Below, one piece after another: positions 16,601 through 27,855 of a DNA stretch of 64,000 nucleotides. This DNA is from Diphasiastrum complanatum (Eukaryota > Streptophyta > Lycopodiopsida > Lycopodiales > Lycopodiaceae). Location of the stretch: contig MU832105.1 in NCBI GenBank assembly GCA_029204225.1, positions 23,114 to 87,113 of the forward strand. Reading direction: 5' to 3'. A program made the position numbers and the translations under genes. Numbering within the stretch: position 1 is the stretch's first letter; each line of letters begins with the position of its first letter. The notes under the pieces were generated by a model. The model had not been told where the DNA came from and did no database searches. It was given only the letters and a program-made list of their open reading frames with translations.

Positions 16601-19600
16601 GGGGTGCCCAAACAGTTATAGATTCCACTGGTTTGACTTTCTTGACCAGATAACTTCCCAAGCAAGCCCTTAATCCCCTACACACTCTCTGGACTTGATT
16701 GATTTATTGTTAAAGTGACACACTCGGTTGCTCTCCATATGTCTAAACGAAAGGTTGTGGTTATCGACACTACAACTTCATCAAAAGGCACAACCTAATT
16801 GGTTAGGGTAAATGTCATTGGTCTGACATAACTTGAACTTAACTTGGAAGTACCAACAGCAAATTGTGCATCGATTCTCTCCTCCTTCTAACAGCCTTCT
16901 TTTTATAATGATTTTTCCCTTTTTTTTCAATTCAAAAAAAATAGATTTTTTTGGAATGTTCTATAATGTATTTGGAATGTTTTGTAATGCAACGATTCAA
17001 ACTTCAAAAGAAAAATATGAATAGATTCAAAACTCTCAAATTGAATTGACTTGTAAATATTTTGGCAACCAAAAACTATAACAGCCTGCATTTAGTGGTC
17101 AATGAATTAAACAAGCTATTAACAAGAACATAAGGTGCCTGCCAAGTGAAACTACTAATTGTTGCAACATCAATAGCAACTAGAATGAGATATAGTAGCA
17201 GAGGTTGCACGATCTATCTATTGAGGACCCTGCTACTGATATATGAAGAGTTACTAAGATTATGAGCATAGAGATACGCCACCTCATACAACATCTTATG
17301 TCTTCTCCACCTTGGCCTCCACCACAAACACCTCAACTCCATATGCAGGGTCTTCACCAGTTGCCCCTATAATGATTACTCCTTATCCTATCTCACATTG
17401 TCCATCATCCAATGTCCCAGTGTTTCAACCCTAGTGTGTCACATTCATCTCCCTCACCAAATGTGTCTGTATTACCAAACATTATAGCAAAAATTTTCAA
17501 ATTTCATCAACAACCTAGATCTCCACCATCTCTTGTACTTTATCCTCGGCATAAATGCAACACTTGGGAACTGGTTTCTAAATGAAGGAAAGTCCTAGAA
17601 AAAGGAAAACTCGTAAAGTTGTTAGCGTTCAAACAAAAGTTCGGGGAATACAAAAGGTAGCACCAATCAAAGTTAACTATTTTATCACAGATTGACAGGG
17701 GAAAAGGCGAGCTTATAGCTACTAATCCAAGACATTATAGCAAAGAGAGAACACAAAACATCACAAGAAGAGAGCAAAATTTTATAACATATATATAATG
17801 TCCATGGTTAACTCCAGTTGACCACGCCTTGACCATGGGTACCAAAATACCCCAATTAATGGTTAAGGGTCTTTTATAGTCGTATCAGAACGGGAATTAG
17901 ATTCTGCTATCAACAACTAGCAAAAGGAATCATTCAAAAAGCTTGGAAGACTTCTACATCACTGGAAGGTAAATCATTGATCTACTTTTGATTCTTGGTT
18001 TTTGTCACATGCATAGTTAGCTAGGACATTTCCGAAGTCGTTTTATGCTAAGCGTTTGATATGTGCAATAGTTGTGGCTGGTGCACACCATAGTTGCTAA
18101 CATATGATTTCACCATTTTGGAAGCTTAAAAGTAGAAAACGTTAATTGATCTTCATATTAAGAACTTGGACAAGACTTATTTAATTCTAGGGTATAAACA
18201 TTAGTACAGATTTGTCTTAAAACCACTAGCTATAAGAATCTGATGGTGATAAATCAATTTCTCTCTAAGGAGAGAGATTTAAGTGTCTCCATTTCCATGT
18301 ATTTCTTCTAGTAAACTGATGGAAAAAAGTTTCCAATTATCAAATGTATGTATTATCTTGTTTTAAAGTCCAATATGCATTGTTATTTTGTTATAGGTCA
18401 AAATAATGTTTTGATTTTTTGTAATGATCTATCTTTGAACATATTTCAATTCCAATTTTTTTGGAAGGGATTGATTCTCCAACCAATGGTTCATCCTAAG
18501 TTTACTTGCCAAGCTCTCTTGCTATGAGACCTTACTTACCAACTAGCTTCTGAACATCAATGTAACAATCTCAAATTCATTATAGTAAAAATATGTACAT
18601 ATAGATGTCTTACTTTTTGTTGGAAGTTATTTGGTACTTCACCTTGTCAATTTGTTTGACCACTTTTCCAGTCTATTAACAATTCACAAGAAAGAAAGCA
18701 CTTGTTAAAACTTTCTTCTGCAAGTCACAACACTCCAAACAACTTGAACTGGCTACACCAACTATGAAAGAGCATATTAAATTAGCTTTGTTGTAACTCT
18801 TTTCATATAGTTGCAACAAGTTTATCACTCACTACTGCAGCTCTACGAGGTCGACACGACCTAATCCTACTACCCTGATAATGTGTTATAACCATGGTAT
18901 GGCCCATTGTTCCACCACTCCATGAAATCCTTCCATCTAAAATCCTTGCACACTTGCTGACATTCTTGTCACACAATGTCTCTTCTGTTGATTTTCAACA
19001 TCTTTGATCCACCTTCCTACATTTTGACCTTAATATTGGAGACATTTGATTGTCCTATATTCTTGAATCAGCCTTTCCTAGCATTCCAACACAAGAGATA
19101 CATATCAAGAGCAGGATACCCCTTCATTCACTTCCCATGCCTCGCATGAACATCAAGTGGGGTTTTGAAAATAACACAACAAAAGTGTGATGCTCATGCA
19201 AGTATCAAAGGTGGGGCATATATAATAGAAGAAGATGAAATGGCTTATGAAGTTCATTGACTTGTTGAATCGAAGTCTTACCTTTGACTGGCAAGGCCAC
19301 CTAGACAATGTAGCGATCTTTACAAGTGTTAACAAGGACTAAGTCGTAAAACTTAACGTTTGATTAGTAAGGCTACATATAAGATATCAATAAAAAAAAT
19401 CCAATAGTACCTCCATACAAGAAAAGGGCACGCAATCTTAAACATTGATAAGTTCATCCACAAAGTCTTCGATCACAAATCGTCTTTCATACAAAAGATT
19501 GTATGTTACAACAAATGTACTCACATGATTAGCATCCATCCAAGTAGGTATAGCTAACATGAATAAAAATACATTGACCATAAATTTCATGAAGTTATAC

Positions 19601-19999
19601 TAAGACTGACGTCCTAGGTCTTAATTGCTTATGCGAAGATGAAGGATAGAGTAAACCATGATGAAGTTCACAATGTGCTTTGGGCCTTGCAATGTGAACA
19701 AGGTTCTAACAATCAACTTATCATACTAAGGAAGCTATAACTTCCTTGAGTCCAAACTTACATCCCATGCCACAAACTTTGGTCCTTTGATCACACACAT
19801 CATTGTTAGATATCAAGTACAAATCTGCAAAATAAATCTAATGGAATAAGCTTGATATTGGGTAATAAGGACAGCTAGGTGTAGAAATAGTAAGACAACA
19901 GGGTTGGAACTATATCACTATACATAGAGAAGTTGGCGTTAGAAATATGACTGCACTTCTGCAATATTGCCTAACTGATCCATCCTTATCTTAATCAGC

Positions 20000-20040
<41 letters not shown>

Positions 20041-21437
20041 CAAAGCCATCATGACTCCTAGTACCTCTATGTCTTTTCTTGTTCCTATTTTCCTTTCCTG
20101 CATAATTCTTCTATTTGTGAACCATAGGAGATGCTTATAATGCACACTTTTACCATATCTCTCATTTTCTCATTGTAAACTAGACCAAGTAATGCACCTT
20201 GGGTTCCAAGGGGCTTGAACTTGGGACCAAAGGAACTTTGGATGTAATGCATCTTGGTTTCCAAGGGGGGCTTGAATCTGGGACCAGTCACCAAAGAAAC
20301 CTTGGATGCCAAGCTAACCAAGTGTGCCAACCCTTGGATCCCTTGTTGTAATGAAATGTAAGATTTGAACTAGCTATCCAATAACCATTGCCCATTCCAA
20401 CATTACACCCTTAATAACAATCAATCCTAGCGTTTGATTATCAAACTAAGTAGCTCAGTGGCAGACTAAGGGCCCATCCCTATTGGGCAGGACTCGGGAA
20501 AATATCCAGATTTTTAGGGGACGTTTTGAGAGAATGGGCATCCCCTTTGAGTCAGAATCGTGATTTACGACCCCTGCCCCCAAGTTGCGATAACCCCAAT
20601 TTGTGAGAGGAGAGTATTTTCCTGCTTTTGATTACTTCTGACCGGGGTAATCCCAGCTCCTGTACACCACCATGGGTCATTGGCATCTATTTTTGGGTCT
20701 GTAAATACTCTTTGAAGTTAACACTTTGCAACCTTTTGTGAGGTTGTGCATTTATTTAGTGTAATATGTTGCTCGATGAATATATCTTCTGTTCTACTCT
20801 CGTCTCATATTGACCTACTTTTATCAACACCAATCACCTCTCAACCCTGAAGGGACTGGTCACACCTTAAGAGCTTTTTGGGTTTCTCAAAAACACAGAA
20901 CTGTCAAGACCAACAGGTCGAGTTAGCTAAGAGTGTCACTGCAGCTGCAGTTGGAGGAACAATGCCTGCTGTGTCTTGTTTGGAGCCTTGAGCTCGGGGC
21001 AACACTTGATTTATATTTGTACAAATAAAAAATTAGTATGATTAACTCATGTTACAAGGGGTACCCCCAAAAAACACAGAACTGGAAGCAATAATGCTAC
21101 AATATGCAGCACAAAGGAAATGGAGAGGTAATCACCCCATCACATTCACTCGGAGGTGCATGCTGAGCTCGACAAACAACTCGTACATCTGCCCAAGATC
21201 AGCTGCATTGCCGTGAGAGTAGACTACGGTGAGTCGAGCCGAGGGATGCCGCACATACACAGACACTATATCTTGCCCACGCTTCGTCCGCAGCACATGA
21301 ACGTCCACATGCTCCCGGTTGAGCACATCCGTAAGGATATGCTTTCCTGTCAGTTCATCCTTGACCACTTTGTAAGAAGGTGGCGTGGGAGGAAAGAAGG
21401 CAAATCTTGCCGCCACAGTTGATGTAACTGCTCCCAT
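4314..21437 (-). CDS. ABHD17: ABHD17-type alpha/beta hydrolase (acyl-protein thioesterase), 5 exons, predicted 284 aa
   Basis: The predicted product is a serine hydrolase of the ABHD17 family, whose characterised members remove palmitate from membrane-anchored proteins. Coding exons are 21437-21136, 13609-13573, 13375-13139, 13005-12958 and 4544-4314. All introns are GT-AG and the frame is continuous from ATG to stop. The start MGAVTS fits an N-myristoylation signal (Gly2, Ser6). Visible motifs are the oxyanion loop [10 protein letters not shown] (about 74-83), YDYSGYG (102-108), the nucleophile elbow GQSVGSG with Ser147, the acid Asp212 in GTRDEV, and catalytic His241 in GGGHCDLEL. Length and domain order match intact plant homologues, so the gene looks functional. 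Introns 1 (about 7.5 kb) and 4 (about 8.4 kb) carry dead retroelements. The activity is inferred from the family. Confidence 0.93.
4545..5269. other. ABHD17 intron 4, 3' portion, no gene seen
   Basis: AT-rich intronic sequence between the exon 5 acceptor and the gypsy fragment. I see no coding or structured element. Confidence 0.6.
5270..6495 (+). mobile_element. Decayed Ty3/gypsy RNase H-integrase fragment in ABHD17 intron 4
   Basis: RNase H-like sequence (about 5270-5625, with [20 protein letters not shown] and [11 protein letters not shown]) is followed by the integrase zinc-binding region (about 5860-5960) and the integrase core (about 6000-6470). The core shows [30 protein letters not shown] and [12 protein letters not shown]. 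Many stops and frame changes mark it as dead. It is sense on the plus strand and so antisense to the host gene. No LTRs were recognised around it. Confidence 0.85.
6496..7606. other. ABHD17 intron 4, no gene seen
   Basis: Intronic DNA between the gypsy fragment and the CT repeat. There is a pyrimidine-rich stretch around 7290-7330. No recognisable coding sequence. Confidence 0.5.
7607..7693. repeat. (CT)n microsatellite, about 87 bp
   Basis: An uninterrupted CT run immediately 5' of the LINE-like coding fragment. The open frame that reads across it is fortuitous. Confidence 0.98.
7695..8640 (+). mobile_element. Non-LTR (LINE-like) retrotransposon, ORF2 C-terminal end
   Basis: One frame is open from the CT repeat to an in-frame TAG at 8461, then continues about 55 codons past it. 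It reads as the region downstream of the RT of a non-LTR element. [15 protein letters not shown] is followed by a CCHC motif, CX2C-X9-H-X4-C (about 8207-8264, ending HFIFRC). Such Cys-His motifs mark the C termini of many LINE ORF2 proteins. The RT and endonuclease are missing, as expected of a 5'-truncated insertion. It lies in ABHD17 intron 4, antisense to the gene. The clade cannot be set from this fragment. Confidence 0.7.
8641..9939. other. ABHD17 intron 4, LINE 3' flank and unassigned DNA
   Basis: Probably includes the LINE 3' UTR (a TTCTAA-type short repeat lies near 8846-8870). Short echoed phrases around 9510-9600 (TATGGCA..GAT..TGCCC) look like decayed LTR or repeat sequence. A short gypsy-integrase-like phrase ([13 protein letters not shown]) reads near 9360-9405 but is too short to call. 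Confidence 0.4.
9940..10700 (+). mobile_element. Second LINE-like C-terminal fragment
   Basis: It is related to the fragment at 7695-8640. [22 protein letters not shown] is followed by the same CX2C-X9-H-X4-C spacing (CQLC...HFLFRC, about 10150-10210), then a frame break. A downstream block with [20 protein letters not shown] occurs in both copies of a tandem duplication. It is a pseudogene. Confidence 0.65.
10251..10831. repeat. Tandem direct duplication, unit about 289 bp, two copies
   Basis: Copy 1 is 10251-10539 and copy 2 is 10540-10831. They are nearly identical, with a few substitutions and one 3 bp insertion in copy 2 (CCTACC versus CCTACTACC). The unit spans the end of the LINE-like fragment and adjoining unique DNA. 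Confidence 0.93.
10832..12957. other. ABHD17 intron 4, 5' portion, no gene seen
   Basis: No supported coding region. Short open frames lack homology that I can recognise. Confidence 0.5.
12958..13005 (-). CDS. ABHD17: ABHD17 exon 4 (48 bp, residues 193-208)
   Basis: Encodes [16 protein letters not shown] between a TTTGCAG acceptor and a GTAAGT donor. Confidence 0.92.
13139..13375 (-). CDS. ABHD17: ABHD17 exon 3 (residues 114-192, catalytic Ser)
   Basis: 237 bp, starting at CCA AGT GAG after a TACAG acceptor and ending YWFDIYK before GTGATG. It contains the nucleophile elbow GQSVGSG. Confidence 0.93.
13573..13609 (-). CDS. ABHD17: ABHD17 exon 2 (37 bp micro-exon)
   Basis: Bounded by a TTTTTTTCAG acceptor and a GT donor after GGGAAG. 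It encodes [12 protein letters not shown], a conserved family block. Confidence 0.92.
14613..15790 (-). mobile_element. Penelope-like element reverse transcriptase fragment in ABHD17 intron 1
   Basis: Two overlapping minus-strand frames (15790-15371 and 15539-14613, the latter 308 codons) together make most of a Penelope-type RT. The upstream frame has [15 protein letters not shown] and [14 protein letters not shown]. The long frame has [20 protein letters not shown] (the B-like block), RYIDDLFVP (motif C, YIDD), [22 protein letters not shown] and [11 protein letters not shown]. This order matches the Penelope-like RT family. A frameshift at about 15480 and an unrecognisable motif A mean it is inactive. 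No GIY-YIG endonuclease was seen. AT-rich sequence follows the stop. Conifer members of this class are known as Dryads; placing this copy there is inference. Confidence 0.82.
15791..20001. other. ABHD17 intron 1, middle portion, no gene seen
   Basis: AT-rich intronic sequence. Minus-strand open frames at 16088-16505 are short and unrecognised. No intact element was found. Confidence 0.5.
20002..20039. repeat. (TG)n microsatellite
   Basis: About 19 TG units within ABHD17 intron 1. Confidence 0.97.
20190..20330. repeat. Short imperfect tandem repeat, about 58 bp unit, two copies
   Basis: Two adjacent imperfect copies share the phrases GTAATGCA, CTTGG, TTCCAAGGGG, CTTGAA, GGGACCA and TTGGAT. 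Confidence 0.6.
20331..21135. other. ABHD17 intron 1, donor-proximal part, possible LTR remnant
   Basis: No coding sequence. The composition of 20460-20950 changes to a GC-richer, LTR-like sequence, but no paired copy, PBS or PPT was identified. Confidence 0.35.
21136..21437 (-). CDS. ABHD17: ABHD17 exon 1 (residues 1-100 and two bases of codon 101)
   Basis: It runs from the ATG to a GT donor after ATG GG. It encodes the myristoylation-type N terminus, the [11 protein letters not shown] segment and the HGNAAD oxyanion loop. Splicing to exon 2 rebuilds Gly101 and the family-typical MGYDYSGYG. Confidence 0.92.
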
Positions 21438-21737
21438 TTCATCTGCCTGTTGCTAGCTAGATATACTATTTTCCGCTTTGAACAGTTACAAGTCACATTT
21501 CTATTATTGGGCAGCACAGAAAAGAGTGGAAGAAACAGAGAGCGACAAGTCTGACAAACCCACTGCAACAAAAATCTTGTGCAAAAACCTCAAGCCTCCA
21601 TATCTCGCAAACCCACCAAGGGATATGGGAGCAACAACTATCAAAAGCTCCTCTATATCACTCTTGCAAAGAGACCACTTGAAAACTACAGCTACAGCTC
21701 CTCTCTACCTCGAAAGAAATGCACACACACAGTACAA

Positions 21738-21740
<3 letters not shown>

Positions 21741-21771
<31 letters not shown>
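21741..21771. promoter_or_regulatory. CT/GA repeat in the ABHD17 5' leader or proximal promoter
   Basis: About 15 CT units (GA on the gene strand) lie 300 bp upstream of the ABHD17 ATG. GA tracts are common in plant 5' UTRs and core promoters. The transcription start is not visible, so the role is inference. Confidence 0.5.
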
Positions 21772-21777
<6 letters not shown>

Positions 21778-23272
21778 TCTTTTTCTTTTTGTTTTCCAAA
21801 TAAAAGGATGAATGTAGATAATAATAAAGGGAGGAATAAAAAGAGGTACCTGGTATGGTATGGTATGGTATGGGGAGGGTTATGGAATGAAAATATGGGT
21901 GTGAGAGTGTTTTTAATGCAAACTTGCATTGCCATCATGGGAAGGGACTAGGAGGGAGTTGTTGTTCCCAACGTGTAATGTGAGTAACATGATTGATGAT
22001 GTAGGTGAGTCATCATTGCTTTTAGCATGGAGTTAAGGGACAAGCATCTAGGCAACCATTTTAAACTCCTATGTAGATGGTATCCACAATGGGATGCACC
22101 GATGGGACTTATTTGAAATGTATGTAGAGTCCCAGGTGGGGCAACGCACAGTATTAGGAGACGATTCCATATTTTTTTTGTCTACCCCATTGTGGCTTCC
22201 TCATGGGCAAACACATTTTGGCATTACTCATTTCTTTTACAAAATAATCATTTTTTATTATCAAGTCACCGTATTTTTATATAGCTTACAAAAATCAAAA
22301 AGAAATTATTCCACACCGCTGAAAACCATTGGCTATCAGCGCTCGTTGCAACTATGCAAAGACTACAAGGCATCCTCATTGTAGATTTTTTTATTTCGTA
22401 CCCCATTCTATATAGACTATTTCATGGTGTGATTTCATGTGGGTGTAGATTTCCTTGGTTTGATTTAAAACTTTGTATAAAACTCTCTAGGTGTTTTTCA
22501 AAAGAGCTTTTCTTTTACCTCCACTCAACAATCTTGCTTTCACTTTACACTTTCATGTTGCCTATGCCCTTCTTAGCCTTTCAATGAAACCCATAAAACT
22601 TTACTAAATGTCATTTGAAGGCCATCATTAAAAATTAATTATTTGGTAAAACTAAATGAAAGTTAAATGAAAACTCAAGCTTCACCTAAAACCCAAATCC
22701 CTGAAAATGATCAATGAGCATACTATGGAGATTTATCTTAGAGTTTACTTGTCTCATCACGTATTGGGTATAGTGGAAGTTAATGGTTTGCATACTATAA
22801 AAAGAATTTGGCATATCCTCTTTTTTTAGGTGTAGTAGCAATGAGACAATGGGACAATCCTTTATTGTCCTTTATGCAAAGGACAATCCTTAATTCGCCT
22901 TATCAAGCTTAGTATGTGGTCACAAGAATCTTCCATAACTTACACTTCCATCCAAGAGGGCTACATATTCTCATATTACATCCAAGAGGGTTGTGTATTC
23001 CTAATTCCATCCATGAGGTCTCCTATTTTTAAGTCATCAACATGACAACCAATGGGATTGCAAGGAGAAAATAGGGCAAACCTTGAGAATGGATGTTATT
23101 CATCAGTTTCATCATCATGTAATACTTGGGGTGGCACATTAAATGACACCCTTCATCTCCAATAGGACGGCACTCTACAAATTTCAAGCTCAGTCAAGGC
23201 CAACTACATCAGGGTTGTAGGTGTATTTAATGCTTTATAGAATGAGAGGATAATAGCCTGTAAATTAATCCC

Positions 23273-23273
<1 letters not shown>

Positions 23274-23338
<65 letters not shown>
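23274..23338. repeat. Compound (GT)n(GA)n microsatellite
   Basis: A GT run of about 44 bp passes directly into a GA run of about 22 bp. Confidence 0.97.
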
Positions 23339-23340
<2 letters not shown>

Positions 23341-23543
23341 GTAAGCAGTGTTGGAAAAAACGTGATTCTCGCGTTGTCATTGGGCCACGTCTGCCCTTAT
23401 TTTTTTTTTTGAAGGGTCGTTGAAAAGCATTGAAAAGTGAGAGAATATTTAAAACACGTGATTTAGAAGGAAAGTTCTAGAAAGAGAACTATCTAGAGAG
23501 AGAAATAGAACCTTCTAGAAAGAGAGAGAGGTATAAAATAGAG

Positions 23544-23647
<104 letters not shown>

Positions 23648-23719
23648 CGTAGTTTTTAAAAAAATTTAGGGTTTTTTTAAGGTTTCTAAGTTTTAGAACG
23701 AAAAATAGCAATAATGTGA

Positions 23720-23824
<105 letters not shown>

Positions 23825-24393
23825 AGAGTGGACATCACGTCAATTATATGCATTTATCTTATACGGGCCACTCACTTAAATACAAAAGAAAATTGTCCCG
23901 TCTGCTACAATGTAGAGATACTCTAAATCTCATCCTCCAATTGTTGCAAGAGCTCATATGTGGATGAAAAGTTTACATAATCTACATGATGAAAGCTAGT
24001 GCTATCAAATATCAAATGACATTACTTGATATTTGAGCTTTTTCTAATACTATGTCAATATAATGGTTATTAGAGCCTTGTGTACAAATTTGCATTTATT
24101 TATAATCACCATGTACAACAGTAGGCTCTGATGAGCACAATATTTCAATAGCTTAATGAATTGCGAGGATATCTAAGAATATAAGAATAAGTCCCCCATT
24201 ATAGCCAAGTCGAGGACTATTACTTGTGGCAATGAAAGCCCAAGCTTGAATTTGCATCTTGGGGTTGAAAAGGCACATCAAGGAGCTTACGCCTCTAAAA
24301 CTATGTGGTTATCACCTTTGGCCTTATTGTGAATCTTTGCACATCATTCATAGTCAATGTTCTTGGCCTCCTTTGATGGTATTCCTAATTTGA

Positions 24394-24398
<5 letters not shown>

Positions 24399-24445
<47 letters not shown>
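24399..24445. repeat. (GT)n microsatellite
   Basis: About 23 GT units. Confidence 0.97.
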
Positions 24446-24446
<1 letters not shown>

Positions 24447-27150
24447 CACAACCAAGTTCAAACATAGGATTAAGTATTTTACTCACATAAGATAATTTGA
24501 TGTCTTCACGTAAGTCCCTAGTTCAAACATTGGAGATGATCAAATCTCAAAGTGTTTTCGTCATATAAGATAATGTAAAGTCTTGATGTGGAATTGCACT
24601 CAAAAGTTAGATGCTCCTCAATAATGGGCCCCAACTCCATCGTGACACTTTTACAACCTTTTCCAATATATTCTCCCACTTTCATGATATAATGCTCTTT
24701 TTGGTGTGTAGACTTTTTTCCAAGATTCAATATAGCACCTTCAAATTATTACTTGATATCAAATGTTCAATTTTATCACCATGGTCTTAAAATACTAAAC
24801 GTGTATGAGGGACAAAATGCCACAACATAGTAATGTCAATAATCTTAATATGTTCTAGAAGGATTGTCAAAACCTTGGCACCTTCTAGGAGACTTTTCCT
24901 ATAAACAACTAAAGAATCAAATTAAACTATCAACCAAAAGGCTGCTATTTTCCAATATATATGCTACTATATACCACTAACTCTACTACACTTCCAATAA
25001 AGTGATTGTTGTGGTACATTTTGTTGGATTTGTGGGATAATTGGTCCTCGTATGCCTCATATGAATATGTTCTAGTATGTGTGGTGAACTTTAACTCGAA
25101 TGATATGGATAGATGATGACCTTTCATTGTAGATTCAATAGAGTAGGATAATGTGTTGCTTGATGGAGATGAGAAGATGAGTTAGATGTCATGATGGCAC
25201 CACTATGTAGCAAGCAGTAGGTGGGCGAGGCAAGATTTAGTCATAGATTATGGCTAGGAGCTATAAGGTAAGACATAGATATATTTTTTAGTGGGTCTTT
25301 GTAAGTGTCAAAGGAAGTAATAATGCCACTAACTTTGATTAGACTAGGTATAATTGTTCCAACTATTGAGATAATGTTGTAGACATTATAGATATTTCTA
25401 ATGCATGTTTCTACAAAATCTACAGTATAAACTTTTTGTTCGTTTATATATATGTCAGACATCCATCAATATGGTTGCATTGGATACAATTACACGCAAG
25501 GAAATTTAACAACAACACTGCCTATGATGGTGACTCAATTCACATGCATATAACTATTGACTTTGCTTAATGTTTGTATTGCTATTGTTTGCAATAACAC
25601 CTCAATCAAGGTCTCTATTACTATTTCAAACTTTTTTCATTTCAGATGTTTCGAAGATTCAACTAAATGTCTTGACAATCTTTCAATATTAGACCACCAA
25701 AAGATTGAAAAGCTATATTGTAGGAAACTTATTTTACTAGCTGTCATACAAGGACAAATGGATTACATTAGAGAGGGTAGGATCAATGCTTAAACAATAA
25801 AAGTAAAAGCTATATGTTCAAATGCATTTTAAATGTGATGTGTTTCAGCAAGTTTGGTTCTAGGTATGATTGATTAACTGTAGATTAAATGCTTTGGCTC
25901 AATCGGCATGTGCATTCAGCCACACTCATAATAGATGTAACCTTCCATCCCTTAAATTAACACCTAGATGGTCAAAAATGTCAAAGAACTTGAAGGAGAT
26001 TAGCAACATTGCAAACATTTGATACTTTGACTAAAACATATCAAATGTGTCCAACGACCTTTTTCTGATTTATGAATGTAACTTTAGAAATACAAAAAAA
26101 ATGTAAGCAACTTCTCTATCACTTTTGAGTTCAACGATTGTCATGATGTGAAGCTATCGTGCACAATACCAACACTCACGTGGCTATAGAGCATGAAACA
26201 TGGAATTAACTTTAATACCTGTTTGAAAGAAAATTTAGCTTTAAGTTTGCCAACTTTTCTAAAACAAATATGCCACAAATATAGTTTGCGATTTAAAAAC
26301 CATTAGCATAATTCTTAGTAGCTTTTTATTTTGGAGGATGAGTAGATAGAAATACTAGGAAGTCCTTCACAATTAGACGGGGCTCTTACCACCGTGCATG
26401 GATGAAGTATTTGAATCATAAGAGAGGCTCCAATGTTAGGATATGTAGCAAGATTCTTATGAATGTTTGTCACAAAATCAATCATTTCTGAAAATTTTGG
26501 AAACAAATGCATTGATTTCCGATTGCATGAAAAAAATTCTAAAAAAACATCATAAAAAAGCAAGACTGTGAAAATTTGTTAGTTTTTATTTGCATTGAAA
26601 TAGGACATTCCAAGGTTCTTGCAAATTTTTGTGGGAGAAAATATTTTGTTATCCCACAATGTACACATTACTAAGATTCATATTGATATGCTAACATACA
26701 TTGATACCGACTTAAAGATAATAATGCATGTGTGGCTATAAAAATAATTGAGATCAATTAGAATTGGCTAGAGAATCGATAATGTCAATGAAGAATGTGT
26801 TGACCCAAGATGAACACAATGATATGACTAACTTACAAAGCTAGTTTGGAGTTTTTTTTAAGTTAAGTTTAGTGCATGAAGGGGATTTCTAAAAAGGTAT
26901 ATTATGATCCTTAAAATTACCTGTTGTCGAATATTTACAAGATTGGAAGAAACAACGTGAAAAATAACTAAATCTAGAGCTTGGTATCTACAACATCTAG
27001 ATGGCATATTAACAATTTGCGAAGTTGAATAACATCAACTCGTTATAGGAAGGACCGGACTGCAAAATGATTGAACATTATATTTAAATTTAATGAATAA
27101 ATGACAAGAGTTTGTATGCATACATACATATGCATGGATGATCCAATCAC

Positions 27151-27187
<37 letters not shown>
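27151..27187. repeat. Compound (TA)n(CA)n microsatellite
   Basis: A TA run passes directly into a CA run. Confidence 0.95.
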
Positions 27188-27188
<1 letters not shown>

Positions 27189-27293
27189 AGTATAGAGTGC
27201 CCGTCGTTGATGGGCAATGGAGGCCGATCTAGGTGGCGGCCGATGATTTGGATGATGACCGATCTTGCACATCTCGCATCTCGAATATTAAAC

Positions 27294-27404
27294 ATTCGAG
27301 TCTTTGGAAAAATTCAAGCCTTCAAAAAAATTCGAGCCTTCGGAAAAATTCGAACCTTCAGGAGAATTCTAGTATTTGGAAAATAAAATCGAGTCTTTGG
27401 AAAA
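27294..27404. repeat. 18 bp minisatellite, about six units
   Basis: Units begin ATTCGAG or a close variant and end GGAAAA, at 27294, 27312, 27330, 27348 and 27366, plus a longer last unit. The plus-strand translation is a six-residue repeat of the type IRVFGK. It abuts a gypsy integrase fragment. Confidence 0.88.
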
Positions 27405-27855
27405 ATTTGATAAATGACACTGTACGGTTGCTGACAACTTATTTCTTGATCAAACATAGAAAAACTACACCGTATAATCCAAAAGCAAATGGGTTGACAG
27501 AAAGAGCTAATGGAATTTTATGTAAGATCTTGAACAAAATTACTGTTGCACATGCAACGGATTGGGATCAAAAACTACCATCAGTTCTCTGGACTTATCG
27601 CAATACAGAGAAAATCACGACGAAATAGACACCATATTTTCTTACGTATGGTATGCATCCTATTTTGCCAATTGAATTTGAGGTGAAAACCTATCATATT
27701 CAAGCTCAACGAACAGATGCAGAATGTATAAATGAAAGGTTGACTAATATTGAAGAACTAGCTGAAGCTCGTGAGACTTCACAAAAACTAACAGAGGAAA
27801 TCCAGAAACAAAGAAAGAAAAAATATGACAGTCATATAAAAAAATGTGATCTTAA
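27405..27855 (+). mobile_element. Ty3/gypsy integrase C-terminal fragment
   Basis: It reads HRKTTPYNPKANGLTERANG, then DWDQKLPSVLWTYRNT, a stop, then TPYFLTYGMHPILPIEFEV and a Lys/Glu-rich tail ending KKYDSHIKK. This is the end of a gypsy integrase core and its linker. It stops abruptly at the junction with the minus-strand copia at about 27855. Confidence 0.85.
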
